Below, one piece after another: positions 25,416 through 34,615 of a stretch of 64,000 nt of DNA. The stretch covers positions 56,794-120,793 of the forward strand of contig CAZYGI010000002.1 in assembly GCA_964647255.1 (NCBI GenBank), in the 5' to 3' direction. How positions within the stretch are numbered: position 1 is the stretch's first letter; each line of letters opens with the position of its first letter. This DNA is from CAWJEL01 sp964647255. GTDB taxonomy: Bacteria; Chloroflexota; Anaerolineae; CG2-30-64-16. The notes beneath the pieces are model-generated. The model was given only the letters and a program-made list of their open reading frames with translations. It was not told the DNA's origin and did no database searches. A program made the translations under genes and the position numbers.

Positions 25416-26189
25416 TCACGGCCGCATCTTTTGCCACAGCCAGGCCAGCAGCCATTTGATCGCAAAGAACAATCCCACCGCGGCGAACGCTGCGACGGTG
25501 TAGAACGCGGCTTTCTTGGCGGTGTCGAGCAGCTTCGCCCCATCGAAAAGCTCGCCGGCGAGTCCACTGACCGACGCGCCGCCGGACGATGACCCCGCTG
25601 CCGGCGTTGTCGCCAGGATGGGTGTCGTCTCCGGCTCCGGGGTGGGGGTCGGCGCAGCGGTGGGGATGGCAGTCGCCTGAGCGGTCGCGGCTGCTGTCGG
25701 CGGAACTGTGGTCGGCTCATCGGCCGCGGTGGGCAGCGGCTCCGGCGTCGCCGCGCCGCCCTCCGGCGTCGGCGATTCATACGGCCGCGTGTTGGCGACC
25801 ACGACCTGCCGAGGTTCGCTGTCGAGGTAGTTGCCGTCCGCTTTGACCACGCGCACGCGGAGGGCGTAGGCGCCGTCGGGCACTGAGCGGGAGTCCCATG
25901 TGCCTAGCAGCCCCAACGTCTGCGGGTTGCTGTGCGCGTCACCGATGAAGATCCACGATTGGTCGGATTGGATAGGCCAGACCGCGTAGTACAGCTCATA
26001 GCGTTGGAACTGTGGATGGGTTGCCGAGCCGACGATCTGCACCACCCCGCGCACGGGCGCGCCCTGCTGGGGCTGAGCAATGACCGGCCGCGCTTCCTGT
26101 GCCAACGGCGCGGCCAGGGCTTGGACCGTCAGGAGCGTCAGCGCCAGGATGCTCACGGCGACAAGAGCGAGTAAGGAAGACCGCTTCAT
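25416..26189 (-). CDS. Exported protein with Ig-like region, Thr/Pro-rich linker and C-terminal membrane anchor
   Basis: The 257-residue protein begins with a signal peptide (MKRSSLLALVAVSILALTLL, cleavage likely after ALAAPLA). It is followed by a beta-rich domain (GAPVRGVVQIVGSATHPQF, then YELYYAVWPIQSDQSW, SRSVPDGAYALRVRVVKADG), a Thr/Pro/Ala-rich linker of about 70 residues and a C-terminal hydrophobic helix with basic tail. It is probably displayed on the outer face of the membrane. No enzyme motif is visible. Confidence 0.75.
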   Translation of the reverse strand: MKRSSLLALVAVSILALTLLTVQALAAPLAQEARPVIAQPQQGAPVRGVVQIVGSATHPQFQRYELYYAVWPIQSDQSWIFIGDAHSNPQTLGLLGTWDSRSVPDGAYALRVRVVKADGNYLDSEPRQVVVANTRPYESPTPEGGAATPEPLPTAADEPTTVPPTAAATAQATAIPTAAPTPTPEPETTPILATTPAAGSSSGGASVSGLAGELFDGAKLLDTAKKAAFYTVAAFAAVGLFFAIKWLLAWLWQKMRP

Positions 26190-26368
26190 GGGCGTGCCAC
26201 CTCAAGTTGCTGGAATCAGGATGCGCCACGACGCAGTTGTGGCTGAAGTTGCGCTTACAGGCGCTACAGTCTATCACAAAAAGGAAACCGCGCCAAAAGC
26301 GATGTTTTCCGCCTTGCAGCGACAAAGCCCCGATAGTTCTGCGTTATACTCGCCCGTTCAGGCTTCAG

Positions 26369-26397
26369 TTGACAGCCGCGGGGTGTGCGGCTACAAT
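26369..26397 (+). promoter_or_regulatory. Strong sigma-70 promoter of the degV operon
   Basis: A perfect TTGACA (26369-26374) and TACAAT (26392-26397) are spaced 17 bases apart. The start codon is 140 bases downstream, leaving a long leader. The rest of the 350-base gap upstream (26190-26368) shows no gene. Confidence 0.75.
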
Positions 26398-26453
26398 GCC
26401 GTCATCATGGTTCGGTTCGCCGTTTGACGCCTGATTGCTGCCATCTTCATCGT

Positions 26454-26494
26454 GGGCGCTGCCGCCTTTTTGGGGCCCGGCGCCCGTTTTTATT
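26454..26494 (+). promoter_or_regulatory. Possible attenuator/terminator hairpin in the degV leader
   Basis: GGGCGC (26454-26459) can pair with GCGCCC (26480-26485), followed by GTTTTTATT. It lies between the promoter and the first degV gene, where a conditional terminator would act. The loop is long and the stem short, so this is tentative. Confidence 0.35.
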
Positions 26495-26539
26495 CCCCCG
26501 TCGGGTGACAACGGCACTGCTTCATCTGGAGGTTTTATC

Positions 26540-27385
26540 ATGATCCGTATTATCACCGACTCGACCTGTGAGGCTTCGGCGGCGCTGTTGCGGCATCCGT
26601 CCGTGACGGTGGTGCCGCTCTACGTCCTCTTTGGCAAGACCGCGCTGCGGGACGGGGTGGAGATCAGCCGCGAGGAGTTCTGGCAGCGGCTGCCGGCATC
26701 CGATCCCTTGCCGTCCACCTCGCAGGCCACGCCGAACGATTTCCTGGGCCTCTTCCAGCAGACGATTGCCGCGGGGGATGAGGCGATCGTCCTCACGATC
26801 TCGGCCAAGCTCAGCGGCACCTACGACTCGGCGGAGAGCGCGCTCAGCACCCTGCCCGGCGCACCGGTGGACATCGTGGACTCACGTTCGACCTCCATCG
26901 GCCTGGGGCTCATGCTTCAGAAAGCCGTCGAGATGGTCGAGGCCGGCGCATCCCGCGATGAGATCATCGCCCGGCTGATCCGCATGCGCGAGAAGATCCG
27001 CATCATCTTCGTCCTGGAGACGCTGGAGTATCTTCAGCGCGGCGGGCGGATCGGCAAGGCGCAGGCGTTCGTCGGCACGCTGCTGAAATTCAAGCCGCTC
27101 TTGGCTATCGTGGACGGCGAAGTGCATCCGGTCACGCGCGTGCGCAGCCGGGCGAAGGCGCTGGAGACCGCAATCGAGACCCTGAGTCAGCAGATTCCTG
27201 AGCGCGGGCCGCAGGTGCGGATTGCCCTGACTCATTCGGGGGCGGCGGAGGATGCCCGGGCGGTAGCGGCCCAACTCTCCACCGCGTTCGGTTCGTCCTG
27301 CGCCTTCATCGCCGAGCTGGGACCGGTCCTGGGCGTGCACACCGGGCCGGGCACCATCGGCGCGGCAGTCTACGCCGAGGAGTGA
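26540..27385 (+). CDS. DegV family fatty-acid-binding protein (first copy)
   Basis: The 281-residue protein starts IRIITDSTCEA and contains STSQATPNDF, ISAKLSGTYDSAESAL and ETLEYLQRGGRIGKAQA, hallmarks of DegV/FakB proteins. FakB presents fatty acids to the kinase FakA for phosphorylation and membrane lipid synthesis; no fakA is in the window. Start 26540 has TGGAGGT upstream. A second DegV gene follows after a sigma factor gene. Confidence 0.92.
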   Translation: MIRIITDSTCEASAALLRHPSVTVVPLYVLFGKTALRDGVEISREEFWQRLPASDPLPSTSQATPNDFLGLFQQTIAAGDEAIVLTISAKLSGTYDSAESALSTLPGAPVDIVDSRSTSIGLGLMLQKAVEMVEAGASRDEIIARLIRMREKIRIIFVLETLEYLQRGGRIGKAQAFVGTLLKFKPLLAIVDGEVHPVTRVRSRAKALETAIETLSQQIPERGPQVRIALTHSGAAEDARAVAAQLSTAFGSSCAFIAELGPVLGVHTGPGTIGAAVYAEE

Positions 27386-27446
27386 AGGTCGCCGGTGCGT
27401 CACGGCCATCCGGCGCATCTTTTCCTGTCTTGGGGTGTTGTAAGAT

Positions 27447-28049
27447 ATGCGCGGTGCGAAAATCCAACCGGCAGCGGAGGCGCCCGCCGAGCCAGGTCGC
27501 TTCGGCAATCTTGACGAGGCGGCGCTGGTTGCGCTGGCAAAAACCGACCCGGAAGCGTTCGGCGAGCTTTACCGGCGCACCGTGGATCGGATTTACAACT
27601 ACGTCTACTATCGCACTGGCAACGTCGCAGATGCCGAGGATTTGACCGCCCGGACGTTCTACCAGGCGCTCGGCGGCATCGCCCGCTACGCCGATCAGGG
27701 CGTCCCGTTCATTGCCTGGCTGTATCGTATCGCGCATAACCTGGTGGCCAACCATCATCGGGCGCAGGGGCGGTGGAAACTGACGCCGCTCGACGAGGCC
27801 GAGCCGGCGGGCAAGCCCGTGGACAACCCGGCCCGCGCCGCGGAGATCAGCGAGCGCAAACAGGCGCTGTGGGCAGCCATCCGTCGCCAACCGGAGGAGC
27901 GCCAGCGGCTGCTGATCCTGAAGTTCGCCGACCGCCTCTCCAATGAGGAGATCGGCGCGCAACTGGGACGCACGGAAAGCTCGATCAAATCGCTCTACTT
28001 TCGGACGCTGAAGGCGCTCAAGGTGGACCTGGAGGCAAGGGGGTGGTAA
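27447..28049 (+). CDS. ECF-type RNA polymerase sigma factor
   Basis: The 200-residue protein has sigma region 2 (FGELYRRTVDRIYNYVYYRT, then DAEDLTARTFYQAL and FIAWLYRIAHNLVANHHR) and region 4 with helix-turn-helix (ILKFADRLSNEEIGAQLG, RTESSIKSLYFRTLKAL). It should direct polymerase to a small regulon. It lies between two DegV genes: the second begins one base after its stop. The small membrane protein at 28927 may be its regulator, but no classical anti-sigma zinc motif is seen. Confidence 0.9.
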   Translation: MRGAKIQPAAEAPAEPGRFGNLDEAALVALAKTDPEAFGELYRRTVDRIYNYVYYRTGNVADAEDLTARTFYQALGGIARYADQGVPFIAWLYRIAHNLVANHHRAQGRWKLTPLDEAEPAGKPVDNPARAAEISERKQALWAAIRRQPEERQRLLILKFADRLSNEEIGAQLGRTESSIKSLYFRTLKALKVDLEARGW

Positions 28050-28050
28050 T

Positions 28051-28896
28051 TTGATCCGTATCGTCACCGATTCCACGTGTGATCTGCCGGTTGAGCTGCT
28101 GGCGCAGCATCGGATCACGGTCGCGCCGATCAATATCCAGTTCGGCCAGGACAGCTACCAGGAAGGCGTGACGCTCGATCCGGCGACGTTCTACCGGCTG
28201 GTGGAAGAGCAGAACCGGATCCCCACCACTTCGCAACCCTCGCTGGGCCAGTTCCATACGGTGTATCAGAGCTTGCGAGAGGATCCGGAGACCGAGGCGA
28301 TCCTCTCCATCCATATCACCGGTCAGCTCAGCGGCACGTACGAGGCCGCGGTCGTCGCGGCGGCGCAGATGCCACCCGAACCGCCGATCACCGTCTTCAA
28401 CAGCCTAAGCGGCTCGTTGGGGCTGGGGTTCATGGTGCTGGACGCGGCCGAGCAGGCCGAACGCGGCGCCAGCCTGCCCGCCATCCTGGCCCGGTTGGAA
28501 GCGCTGCGCGAGCGGATGACCATCTTTTTCGGCCTGGAGGACCTGCGTTTTGCCCGGATGAGCGGCCGGGTCAGCGTGGCGCGGGCGTTGATGGCCTCGT
28601 TGCTCCACGTGAAGCCGGTGCTCACGGTTCAGGATGGGCAGTTGACGATGGTGCAGCGCGTGCGCAGCCGTGCGCAGGCGATAACGGTGATCACCAACGC
28701 GCTGGCCGAACACCTGGGTCATCTGCCGGCGCGCGTGGCGGTGATCCACGCCCAGGCGCCAGAGGCGGCGGAACTGGTGCGCGCCGCGTTGGTCGGCCGC
28801 GTCCACGCCACCCAGGTTTTCGTTCAGGAGCTGTCGCTCGGCATCGCCGTGCACTTCGGCCCGGGCGCGGTGGGTGTGGTGGGGTATACTTTGTGA
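28051..28896 (+). CDS. DegV family fatty-acid-binding protein (second copy)
   Basis: The 281-residue protein begins IRIVTDSTCDLPVELL and has TTSQPSLGQF, SIHITGQLSGTYEAAV and EDLRFARMSGRVSVARAL. It starts with TTG one base after the sigma factor stop, with AAGGGGGTGG upstream, so translation is coupled. It is a diverged paralogue of the 26540 gene, which suggests different fatty-acid preferences. Confidence 0.9.
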   Translation: MIRIVTDSTCDLPVELLAQHRITVAPINIQFGQDSYQEGVTLDPATFYRLVEEQNRIPTTSQPSLGQFHTVYQSLREDPETEAILSIHITGQLSGTYEAAVVAAAQMPPEPPITVFNSLSGSLGLGFMVLDAAEQAERGASLPAILARLEALRERMTIFFGLEDLRFARMSGRVSVARALMASLLHVKPVLTVQDGQLTMVQRVRSRAQAITVITNALAEHLGHLPARVAVIHAQAPEAAELVRAALVGRVHATQVFVQELSLGIAVHFGPGAVGVVGYTL

Positions 28897-28926
28897 ACTT
28901 CTCAGACATCCGGAGGAAGGTCTCTC

Positions 28927-29295
28927 ATGTCCGATGATCGTTTTGGCGCTGTTCGCCGCCTGGCGCCTTCGCTGCCAGCCGTGGTTGCGGGACGAGGCGA
29001 TCCGGCCGCAAATGTGACATCGCTGGCGCCGTTTCTGGCCCTGGCGCGTGAGCTGGCCGCGTTGATCGTGCCTGTGCAACCGTGCGCCAAGTTTCGCGCG
29101 GATTTGGGCCGCGATCTCGTGCTCGCCGCACGCCAGCAGGTTGCCCGCGACCGGCTGATGGCTGACGTCGCGGGCCCGGCCGCGCCGCGCGCGGCGCGGC
29201 GTTGGGCGATCGGGGCCGCGACCGTGGGCTCGGCGGTTTCGTTGGCGGGCATTGTGGCGCTCGTGGTGTATCGCCGGCGCCGGCTGGCAGCGTAG
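28927..29295 (+). CDS. Small protein with one C-terminal membrane helix, possible sigma partner
   Basis: The 122-residue product has a soluble N-terminal part with an amphipathic stretch (KFRADLGRDLVLAARQQVA) and a C-terminal helix (AVSLAGIVALVVY) followed by RRRR. Small single-pass proteins after ECF sigma genes in Chloroflexota often have this shape, so it may anchor or inhibit the sigma factor. No zinc-binding anti-sigma signature is visible. Confidence 0.6.
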   Translation: MSDDRFGAVRRLAPSLPAVVAGRGDPAANVTSLAPFLALARELAALIVPVQPCAKFRADLGRDLVLAARQQVARDRLMADVAGPAAPRAARRWAIGAATVGSAVSLAGIVALVVYRRRRLAA

Positions 29296-29296
29296 C

Positions 29297-30520
29297 ATGG
29301 AATCGCTCCGCAAGCTCTATCGCATCGGCCACGGCCCCTCCAGCAGCCACACGATGGCCCCGCGCCGCGCGGCCGACCGCTTCAAGCGCCGCTATCCCAA
29401 CGCCGAGCGGTTCCGGGTGACGCTCTACGGCAGCCTGGCCGCCACCGGCAAGGGACACATGACCGACACCGCCATCGAGGAGGCGTTTGCGCCCGCGCCG
29501 GTGGAGCTGGTCTGGCGGCCCGACAAGGAGCTGCCGCTGCACCCCAATGGCATGCGCTTCCGCGCGATCTTCGCTGACGGCGCTGTGTCCGAGCCCTGGC
29601 AGGTGTACAGTCTCGGCGGCGGCGCGCTGGGCGACGATCAGTCCCCGCCGCCGCAGTCGCCCTACGATGTGACTTCGTTCACCGAGCTGCTGGACCATTG
29701 TGGCCGAACCGGGATGTCGGTCTGGGAGTACGTTGAGCAGTGCGAGGGCCCGGAAATCTGGGATTTCCTGGGCGATATCTGGCAGGCGATGCGCCGGGCG
29801 ATCACCCACGGCCTGGCCGCCGAGGGGTTGCTGCCGGGCGGGCTGGGCGTCTCGCGCAAAGCCTGGGTCTTCTACCGCAAGACCCTCCTCTCTGAGTCCC
29901 AGTTCAGCCAGCTTCAACTGCTCTCCGCCTATGCCCTGGCTGTGTCGGAGGAGAACGCGGCCGGCGGGGTGGTGGTCACTGCGCCGACGTGCGGCTCCTG
30001 CGGCGTTGTGCCCGCGGTGCTGCGCTACGTCCAGGAGCGGGTAAACTGTTCGGACGTCTCCGTCGCCCACGCCCTTGCGACGGCCGGGCTGATCGGCAAC
30101 CTGGTGAAGCGCAACGCGTCGATCTCCGGCGCTGAGGTCGGCTGCCAGGGCGAGATCGGCACCGCATGCGCGATGGCCGCGGGCGCAGCCGCGCAGCTCC
30201 TGGGCGGCACCGTCCGTCAGATCGAGTACGCCGCGGAGATGGGTCTGGAGCACCACCTGGGGCTCACGTGTGATCCGGTCGCTGGCCTGGTGCAGATTCC
30301 GTGCATCGAACGAAACGCGTTCGCCGCGACGCGCGCCCTCGCCGCCGCCGATTACGCGCTCCTCACCGACGGCACGCACCGCATCTCGTTCGATGATGTT
30401 GTGACGGTGATGTCGGAGACGGGGCACAATTTGCCCTCCTTGTACCGCGAGACCGCCACCGGCGGCCTGGCCGCGGCCTATCAGCGGCGGCTGGAGCAGC
30501 TTGACCTGCTGGACGAGTAA
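29297..30520 (+). CDS. L-serine ammonia-lyase, iron-sulfur dependent, single chain
   Basis: The enzyme deaminates L-serine to pyruvate using an oxygen-sensitive [4Fe-4S] cluster. The 407-residue protein joins the beta domain (RIGHGPSSSHTMAPRRAA, then LYGSLAATGKGHMTD) to the alpha domain with the cluster cysteines in APTCGSCGVVP, VGCQGEIGTACAMAAG and LTCDPVAGLVQIPC. The ATG at 29297 follows the previous stop by one base. A clear terminator lies 23 bases after the stop. Confidence 0.93.
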   Translation: MESLRKLYRIGHGPSSSHTMAPRRAADRFKRRYPNAERFRVTLYGSLAATGKGHMTDTAIEEAFAPAPVELVWRPDKELPLHPNGMRFRAIFADGAVSEPWQVYSLGGGALGDDQSPPPQSPYDVTSFTELLDHCGRTGMSVWEYVEQCEGPEIWDFLGDIWQAMRRAITHGLAAEGLLPGGLGVSRKAWVFYRKTLLSESQFSQLQLLSAYALAVSEENAAGGVVVTAPTCGSCGVVPAVLRYVQERVNCSDVSVAHALATAGLIGNLVKRNASISGAEVGCQGEIGTACAMAAGAAAQLLGGTVRQIEYAAEMGLEHHLGLTCDPVAGLVQIPCIERNAFAATRALAAADYALLTDGTHRISFDDVVTVMSETGHNLPSLYRETATGGLAAAYQRRLEQLDLLDE

Positions 30521-30542
30521 GCGTTCAGGGACAGCGCAGGGA

Positions 30543-30577
30543 CGGGCGAAGGGCGTGAGCTCTTCGCCCGTTTTTTG
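30543..30577 (+). terminator. Rho-independent terminator after L-serine dehydratase
   Basis: CGGGCGAAG (30543-30551) pairs perfectly with CTTCGCCCG (30562-30570) around a 10-base loop and is followed by TTTTTTG. Confidence 0.9.
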
Positions 30578-30601
30578 TTGGCACGCAAAATGCGCTCCGA
30601 T

Positions 30602-30651
30602 TTGACAGCGGAAATGAGTTGCTCTATACTTTCTTTGTATCTTGAGAATAC
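30602..30651 (+). promoter_or_regulatory. Near-consensus promoter and possible operator of the first ROK regulator
   Basis: TTGACA (30602-30607) and TATACT (30625-30630) are 17 bases apart. Directly downstream, CTTTCTTTGT and the imperfect palindrome GTATCTTGAGAATAC (30637-30651) could bind the ROK protein. The TATACTTTCT word is shared with the promoter of the second ROK gene at 34616. Confidence 0.7.
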
Positions 30652-30741
30652 TTAGTAATCCGACGATAGCGCAGTTTTTGTGCTCTGTTTCGCTCTATCG
30701 GTTCATGTCAATCAGACTTTGTAGCCCTACGTGATTAATCC

Positions 30742-31956
30742 ATGCCGACTTCACCTGTGATGTGGTTACGCGACCAAAAATTCACCCGCGACGAGACCAA
30801 GGCGCACCATCAGCGCCTGGCGCTCAAGCTGATCTACGCCGACGGCGAGACCAGTCGGGCCGATATCGCCCGCACTACCGGGTTGACGCGTTCGGCCGCC
30901 TCGGCTGTCGTGGCGGAGCTGATGGCCGCCGGATTGGTGGAGGAGCTGGGCCAGGGGCCGTCGGCCGGCGGGAAGCCCCCGACGCTGCTGCGCGTGGCCG
31001 CCGGCGCGCGCCAGATCATCGGGATTGACCTGGCCGGCGCCCCCTTGCGCGGGTGCGTGTTCGATTTACGCGGGCGACCAATGCACACAGCGAGCGTTCC
31101 CCCCTCGGCTGACGGGACGGCCTTGACCCAGCTCTGGGAGTTGGTGGATCGGCTCGTCGCCCTGGCCGATCGGCCGCTGCTCGGCATCGGCGTCGGGCTG
31201 CCCGGCTTGATTGACACCCAGCGCGGGGTCGTCCGGCAGGCGGTCAACCTGGGCTGGCAAGACCTGGCGCTGGGCGAGATGTTGGCCGGCCGCTACGGGC
31301 TGCCGGTGTATCTGCTCAACGACAGCCAGGCCGCGGCGCTGGCGGAGTATACGTTCGCGAACCCGGCCGGGGCCGCCGACCTGGCGGTGATCCTGGTTGA
31401 GCAGGGCGTCAGCGCGGGGTTGGTGATCGGCGGGCAGCTTTACCGCGGGGGCGGGCACTCCGGCGCCAGTGAGATCGGCCACGTGCGCGCGGTGGAGGGC
31501 GGTGAGCTGTGCGCGTGCGGTCACTTCGGCTGCCTGGAGACGGTGGCGGGCCAGCGGGCCATCCTGCGTTGGGCGCGCACGATTTACCTCAACCAGCCCG
31601 GTTCGCTGCTCCATCAGATGGTCGCCGACCCTGCCCGGGTGGAGATGGCGGCGGTGGTGGCCGCGTATCAGGCCGGCGATCCGGCCCTGGCGCAGATGGT
31701 CGCACAACTGGGCCGCTACCTGGGCATCGCTGCGGCAAACCTGGCCGCGGCGCTCAATGTGCCGATGGTGATCCTGGCGGGCAGTGTCGCGCAGTTCGGC
31801 GCGGCGTTGGCGCAGGCGGTCAAGGCGGAGATGGTGCAGCGTTCCTTCGCGCCGCTGGCCGAGCGGACCAAGGTGCGCGTGAGCACCCTGGGCGACGACG
31901 CGGTCATGCTCGGCGCGGCTGCGCTGTTGCTGGCAAACGAGTTGGGCGCAGTATGA
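30742..31956 (+). CDS. ROK-family transcriptional regulator (first copy)
   Basis: The 404-residue protein has an N-terminal winged helix-turn-helix (TSRADIARTTGLTRSAASAV near residue 37) and a ROK sugar-binding/kinase-like domain (IGIDLAGAPLRGCVFDLRG, GIGVGLPGLIDTQRG, GASEIGHV and the zinc motif CACGHFGCLET). NagC/Mlc-type proteins repress amino-sugar or sugar genes until a sugar phosphate or sugar binds. It opens the amino-sugar locus and overlaps the next gene by ATGA. The position of the usual ROK catalytic lysine/aspartate set is not fully kept (LVEQGVSAGLVI), as expected for a regulator. Confidence 0.9.
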   Translation: MPTSPVMWLRDQKFTRDETKAHHQRLALKLIYADGETSRADIARTTGLTRSAASAVVAELMAAGLVEELGQGPSAGGKPPTLLRVAAGARQIIGIDLAGAPLRGCVFDLRGRPMHTASVPPSADGTALTQLWELVDRLVALADRPLLGIGVGLPGLIDTQRGVVRQAVNLGWQDLALGEMLAGRYGLPVYLLNDSQAAALAEYTFANPAGAADLAVILVEQGVSAGLVIGGQLYRGGGHSGASEIGHVRAVEGGELCACGHFGCLETVAGQRAILRWARTIYLNQPGSLLHQMVADPARVEMAAVVAAYQAGDPALAQMVAQLGRYLGIAAANLAAALNVPMVILAGSVAQFGAALAQAVKAEMVQRSFAPLAERTKVRVSTLGDDAVMLGAAALLLANELGAV

Positions 31957-33392
31957 AGATTCCAGGAGCCGATTCGCTGTCCTCGGCGTTCGAGCTGATC
32001 GAACCGAGATTTGTCCCGCCGCTGGAGCCGGAGTTCCGGCCCGCGGCCCTTGCCAACCGGGCCTTCCGGGCGGAGGTCGCGGCCTCCGGCGAGGGCGCAC
32101 CGTTGGTCTTCGGCCTGGAGCGCTCCGACGGCGCGCTGTCCCGTTTTGAGACGGCCGCCTTCCCAGACGGCCATCCGCGTGCGGAGGCCAACCTGGCCTA
32201 CGCCGAGCGCCTTGTCAAGTTTCTGTTGTGGGCGCGCGGGGGCTGGCGCGTGTTCGTCGGCGGGCCGCGGGGGATTGGCGAGCATCTCGCACGGGTCTAC
32301 GCCGCGGATGGGCCGCGTGAATTCGACTATCACTTCATGGGCGAGCAGGTGTACGGACGCCCCTTCACCGTGGTGAGCTGTGCCGCGGATGAAGTGCCCG
32401 CAGCGCGCGAGGGCGGGCAGGCGTTGGGCCGCCACCTCGGCGGCTGCCGCATCGGCTTCGACCTGGGCGCCTCCGACGTCAAGGTGTCGGCGGTGGTGGA
32501 CGGCCAGGCGGTCTTCAGCGAGGAGATCGTGTGGGAGCCGACCGGCCAGGCCGATCCCGCCTACCACTACGCCCAGATCATGGCCGCGCTCCGGCTGGCG
32601 CAGGCCAGGCTCCCGCGGTTGGATGCGATCGGCGGCAGCTCGGCGGGCGTCTTCGTGGACAACCGGCCGATGGTTGCCTCGCTCTTCCGCGGCATCCCGG
32701 CCGACCGCTATGGCGAAATCCGGGATCTCTTCCTGCGCATCCGGGCCGAGTTCGGCGTGCCGCTGGAGGTGGTCAACGACGGCGACGTGACCGCGCTGGC
32801 CGGTGCGATGAGCCTGGAGGACACCGGCGTGCTGGGGATTGCGCTCGGCTCCAGCGAGGCCGGCGGTTACGTGGACTTGAACGGCGCGATCACCGGCTGG
32901 CTGAACGAGCTGGCCTTCGCCCCGGTGGACTACAACCCGGCCGCGGCCGTTGATGAGTGGTCCGGCGATGCCGGCGTCGGGTCGCAGTACTTCTCGCAAC
33001 AGTGCGTCTTCCGCCTGGCCTCGCGGGTCGGCATCGCTCTGCCCGCGGACGCGACCAAGGCCGAGAAGCTCAGGCACGTCCAGGGCTTCCTCGAAGCCGG
33101 CCACCCCGGCGCGGCGCAGATCTGGCAGAGCATCGGCGTCTACCTGGGTTACGGCATCGCGCACTACGCCGATTTCTACGATCTGAAACACGTGTTGATC
33201 CTGGGCCGCGTCACGTCCGGCCAGGGCGGGCCGTTGATCTTGGATGGGGCGAAGGCTGTGCTGGCGGCCGAGTTCCCGGAGATCGCGGCCCGCGTCAACA
33301 TCCAATTGCCGGATGAGAAGAGCCGCCGCGTGGGCCAATCCATCGCAGCCGCCAGCCTGCCGGCCATCGCTGAGACAAAGCACTCCTACTAA
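31953..33392 (+). CDS. ROK/ASKHA sugar-kinase-like protein with extra N-terminal domain
   Basis: The 479-residue protein has an unassigned N-terminal domain of about 160 residues followed by an ASKHA ATPase core: IGFDLGASDVKVSAVVDG near residue 168, GGSSAGVFVDNRP near 227, VVNDGDVTALAGA near 271 and LGIALGSSEAGGYVD. No DNA-binding domain is seen. It may phosphorylate a sugar of the GlcNAc pathway. Its ATG overlaps the stop of the ROK repressor gene, and nagA follows after 46 bases. Confidence 0.75.
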   Translation: MKIPGADSLSSAFELIEPRFVPPLEPEFRPAALANRAFRAEVAASGEGAPLVFGLERSDGALSRFETAAFPDGHPRAEANLAYAERLVKFLLWARGGWRVFVGGPRGIGEHLARVYAADGPREFDYHFMGEQVYGRPFTVVSCAADEVPAAREGGQALGRHLGGCRIGFDLGASDVKVSAVVDGQAVFSEEIVWEPTGQADPAYHYAQIMAALRLAQARLPRLDAIGGSSAGVFVDNRPMVASLFRGIPADRYGEIRDLFLRIRAEFGVPLEVVNDGDVTALAGAMSLEDTGVLGIALGSSEAGGYVDLNGAITGWLNELAFAPVDYNPAAAVDEWSGDAGVGSQYFSQQCVFRLASRVGIALPADATKAEKLRHVQGFLEAGHPGAAQIWQSIGVYLGYGIAHYADFYDLKHVLILGRVTSGQGGPLILDGAKAVLAAEFPEIAARVNIQLPDEKSRRVGQSIAAASLPAIAETKHSY

Positions 33393-33438
33393 ACGGCGAG
33401 ATCGCGTCGGCGCAGCTCGCACTGACCGGAGAAGAACG

Positions 33439-34593
33439 ATGCTCTACATAAAAAACGCCGCCCTTTATACCCCCAACGAAATCATTGAACGCGGCGCAGT
33501 GCTGATCGAGGGCAGTCTGATCGTCGCCGTGGGGTTGGCGGACGATGTCCCGTGCTGTTCGGGCGCGGACGTAATTGATGCGACCGGGCTGATCCTGGCC
33601 CCGGGCTTCCTCGAGCTGCAGATCAACGGTGCGTTCGGCGATGACTTTACCGATGACCCGACAACGATCTGGCGCGTGGCGGAGCGGTTGCCGCGCTATG
33701 GCGTCACCAGTTTCCTGCCGACCATCATCACTTCGCCCCTGGAGAAGATCGCCGCGGGCCGGGCGATCGTGACCGGGCCGCGGCCGGCGGGGTTCCGCGG
33801 TGCGCGGCCGCTTGGCCTGCACATCGAGGGGCCGTTCCTCAACCCGCAGAAGAAGGGCGCACACAACCCGAAGTACCTGCGCCAACCCGATCTTGCGGTC
33901 GTGGCCGATTGGTCGCCCGCGACCGGCGTCCGGCTGGTGACGCTGGCGCCCGAGCTGCCCGGCGCGCTGGACGTCATCGCGGCGCTGAGCGACCGTGGCG
34001 TGTGGGTGAGCGCGGGGCATTCCATGGCGACCTATGAACAGGCCGAGGCCGGGTTCGACGCTGGGGTGCGCTACGGCACGCATCTGTTCAATGCCATGCC
34101 GGCGCTGGGGCATCGCGATCCGGGCTTGCCCGGTGCGCTGCTCACCGACGATCGGGCGGCTGTGGGCCTGATTGCCGACGGCATTCATACCCACCCGGCG
34201 GTGATCAAGCTGGTCTGGCAGGCGGTAGGCGGCGAGCGGTTGACCCTCGTGACCGATGCGATGGCCGCGCTGGGCATGCCGGCAGGCCGGCATCTCCTGG
34301 GGGATTTCGAGGTCATCGTGGACGGCACGAGCGCCCGGCTGGCCGACGGCACGCTGGCGGGCAGCATCCTGGCGCATGATCAGGCGCTCCGCAATCTGAT
34401 CGCCATCACCGGGTGCACCCTGGCCGAGGCGTTGCCGACCGTGACGACGACCCCGGCCAAAGTCATCGGCCTGGCCGGCGAGCGCGGGCGGATCGAGCCG
34501 GGTTATGCGGCTGATCTGGTGTTGCTCTCGCCCGATTTGCAGGTGCACACGACGATCGCAGAGGGTAAGCTGGTGTACGTGGCCGAGAATTGA
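33439..34593 (+). CDS. nagA: N-acetylglucosamine-6-phosphate deacetylase
   Basis: NagA converts GlcNAc-6-P to GlcN-6-P and acetate. The 384-residue amidohydrolase has ILAPGFLELQINGAFG, GLHIEGPFLNPQKKGAHN near residue 129, SAGHSMATYEQAEAG near 192, THLFNAMPALGHRDPGL near 214, IADGIHTHP and the catalytic aspartate in LVTDAMAALGMP near 273. Start 33439 has CCGGAGAAG upstream. It is downstream of the ROK pair and upstream of a second ROK gene with its own promoter. Confidence 0.94.
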   Translation: MLYIKNAALYTPNEIIERGAVLIEGSLIVAVGLADDVPCCSGADVIDATGLILAPGFLELQINGAFGDDFTDDPTTIWRVAERLPRYGVTSFLPTIITSPLEKIAAGRAIVTGPRPAGFRGARPLGLHIEGPFLNPQKKGAHNPKYLRQPDLAVVADWSPATGVRLVTLAPELPGALDVIAALSDRGVWVSAGHSMATYEQAEAGFDAGVRYGTHLFNAMPALGHRDPGLPGALLTDDRAAVGLIADGIHTHPAVIKLVWQAVGGERLTLVTDAMAALGMPAGRHLLGDFEVIVDGTSARLADGTLAGSILAHDQALRNLIAITGCTLAEALPTVTTTPAKVIGLAGERGRIEPGYAADLVLLSPDLQVHTTIAEGKLVYVAEN

Positions 34594-34615
34594 GCAAAAC
34601 TCGCCCAGAAAAGTA

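Noticed and set aside
26314..26350. TTGCAG...TATACT as another promoter before degV
   Set aside because: The boxes are 25 bases apart, too far for sigma-70; the pair at 26369-26397 is far better.
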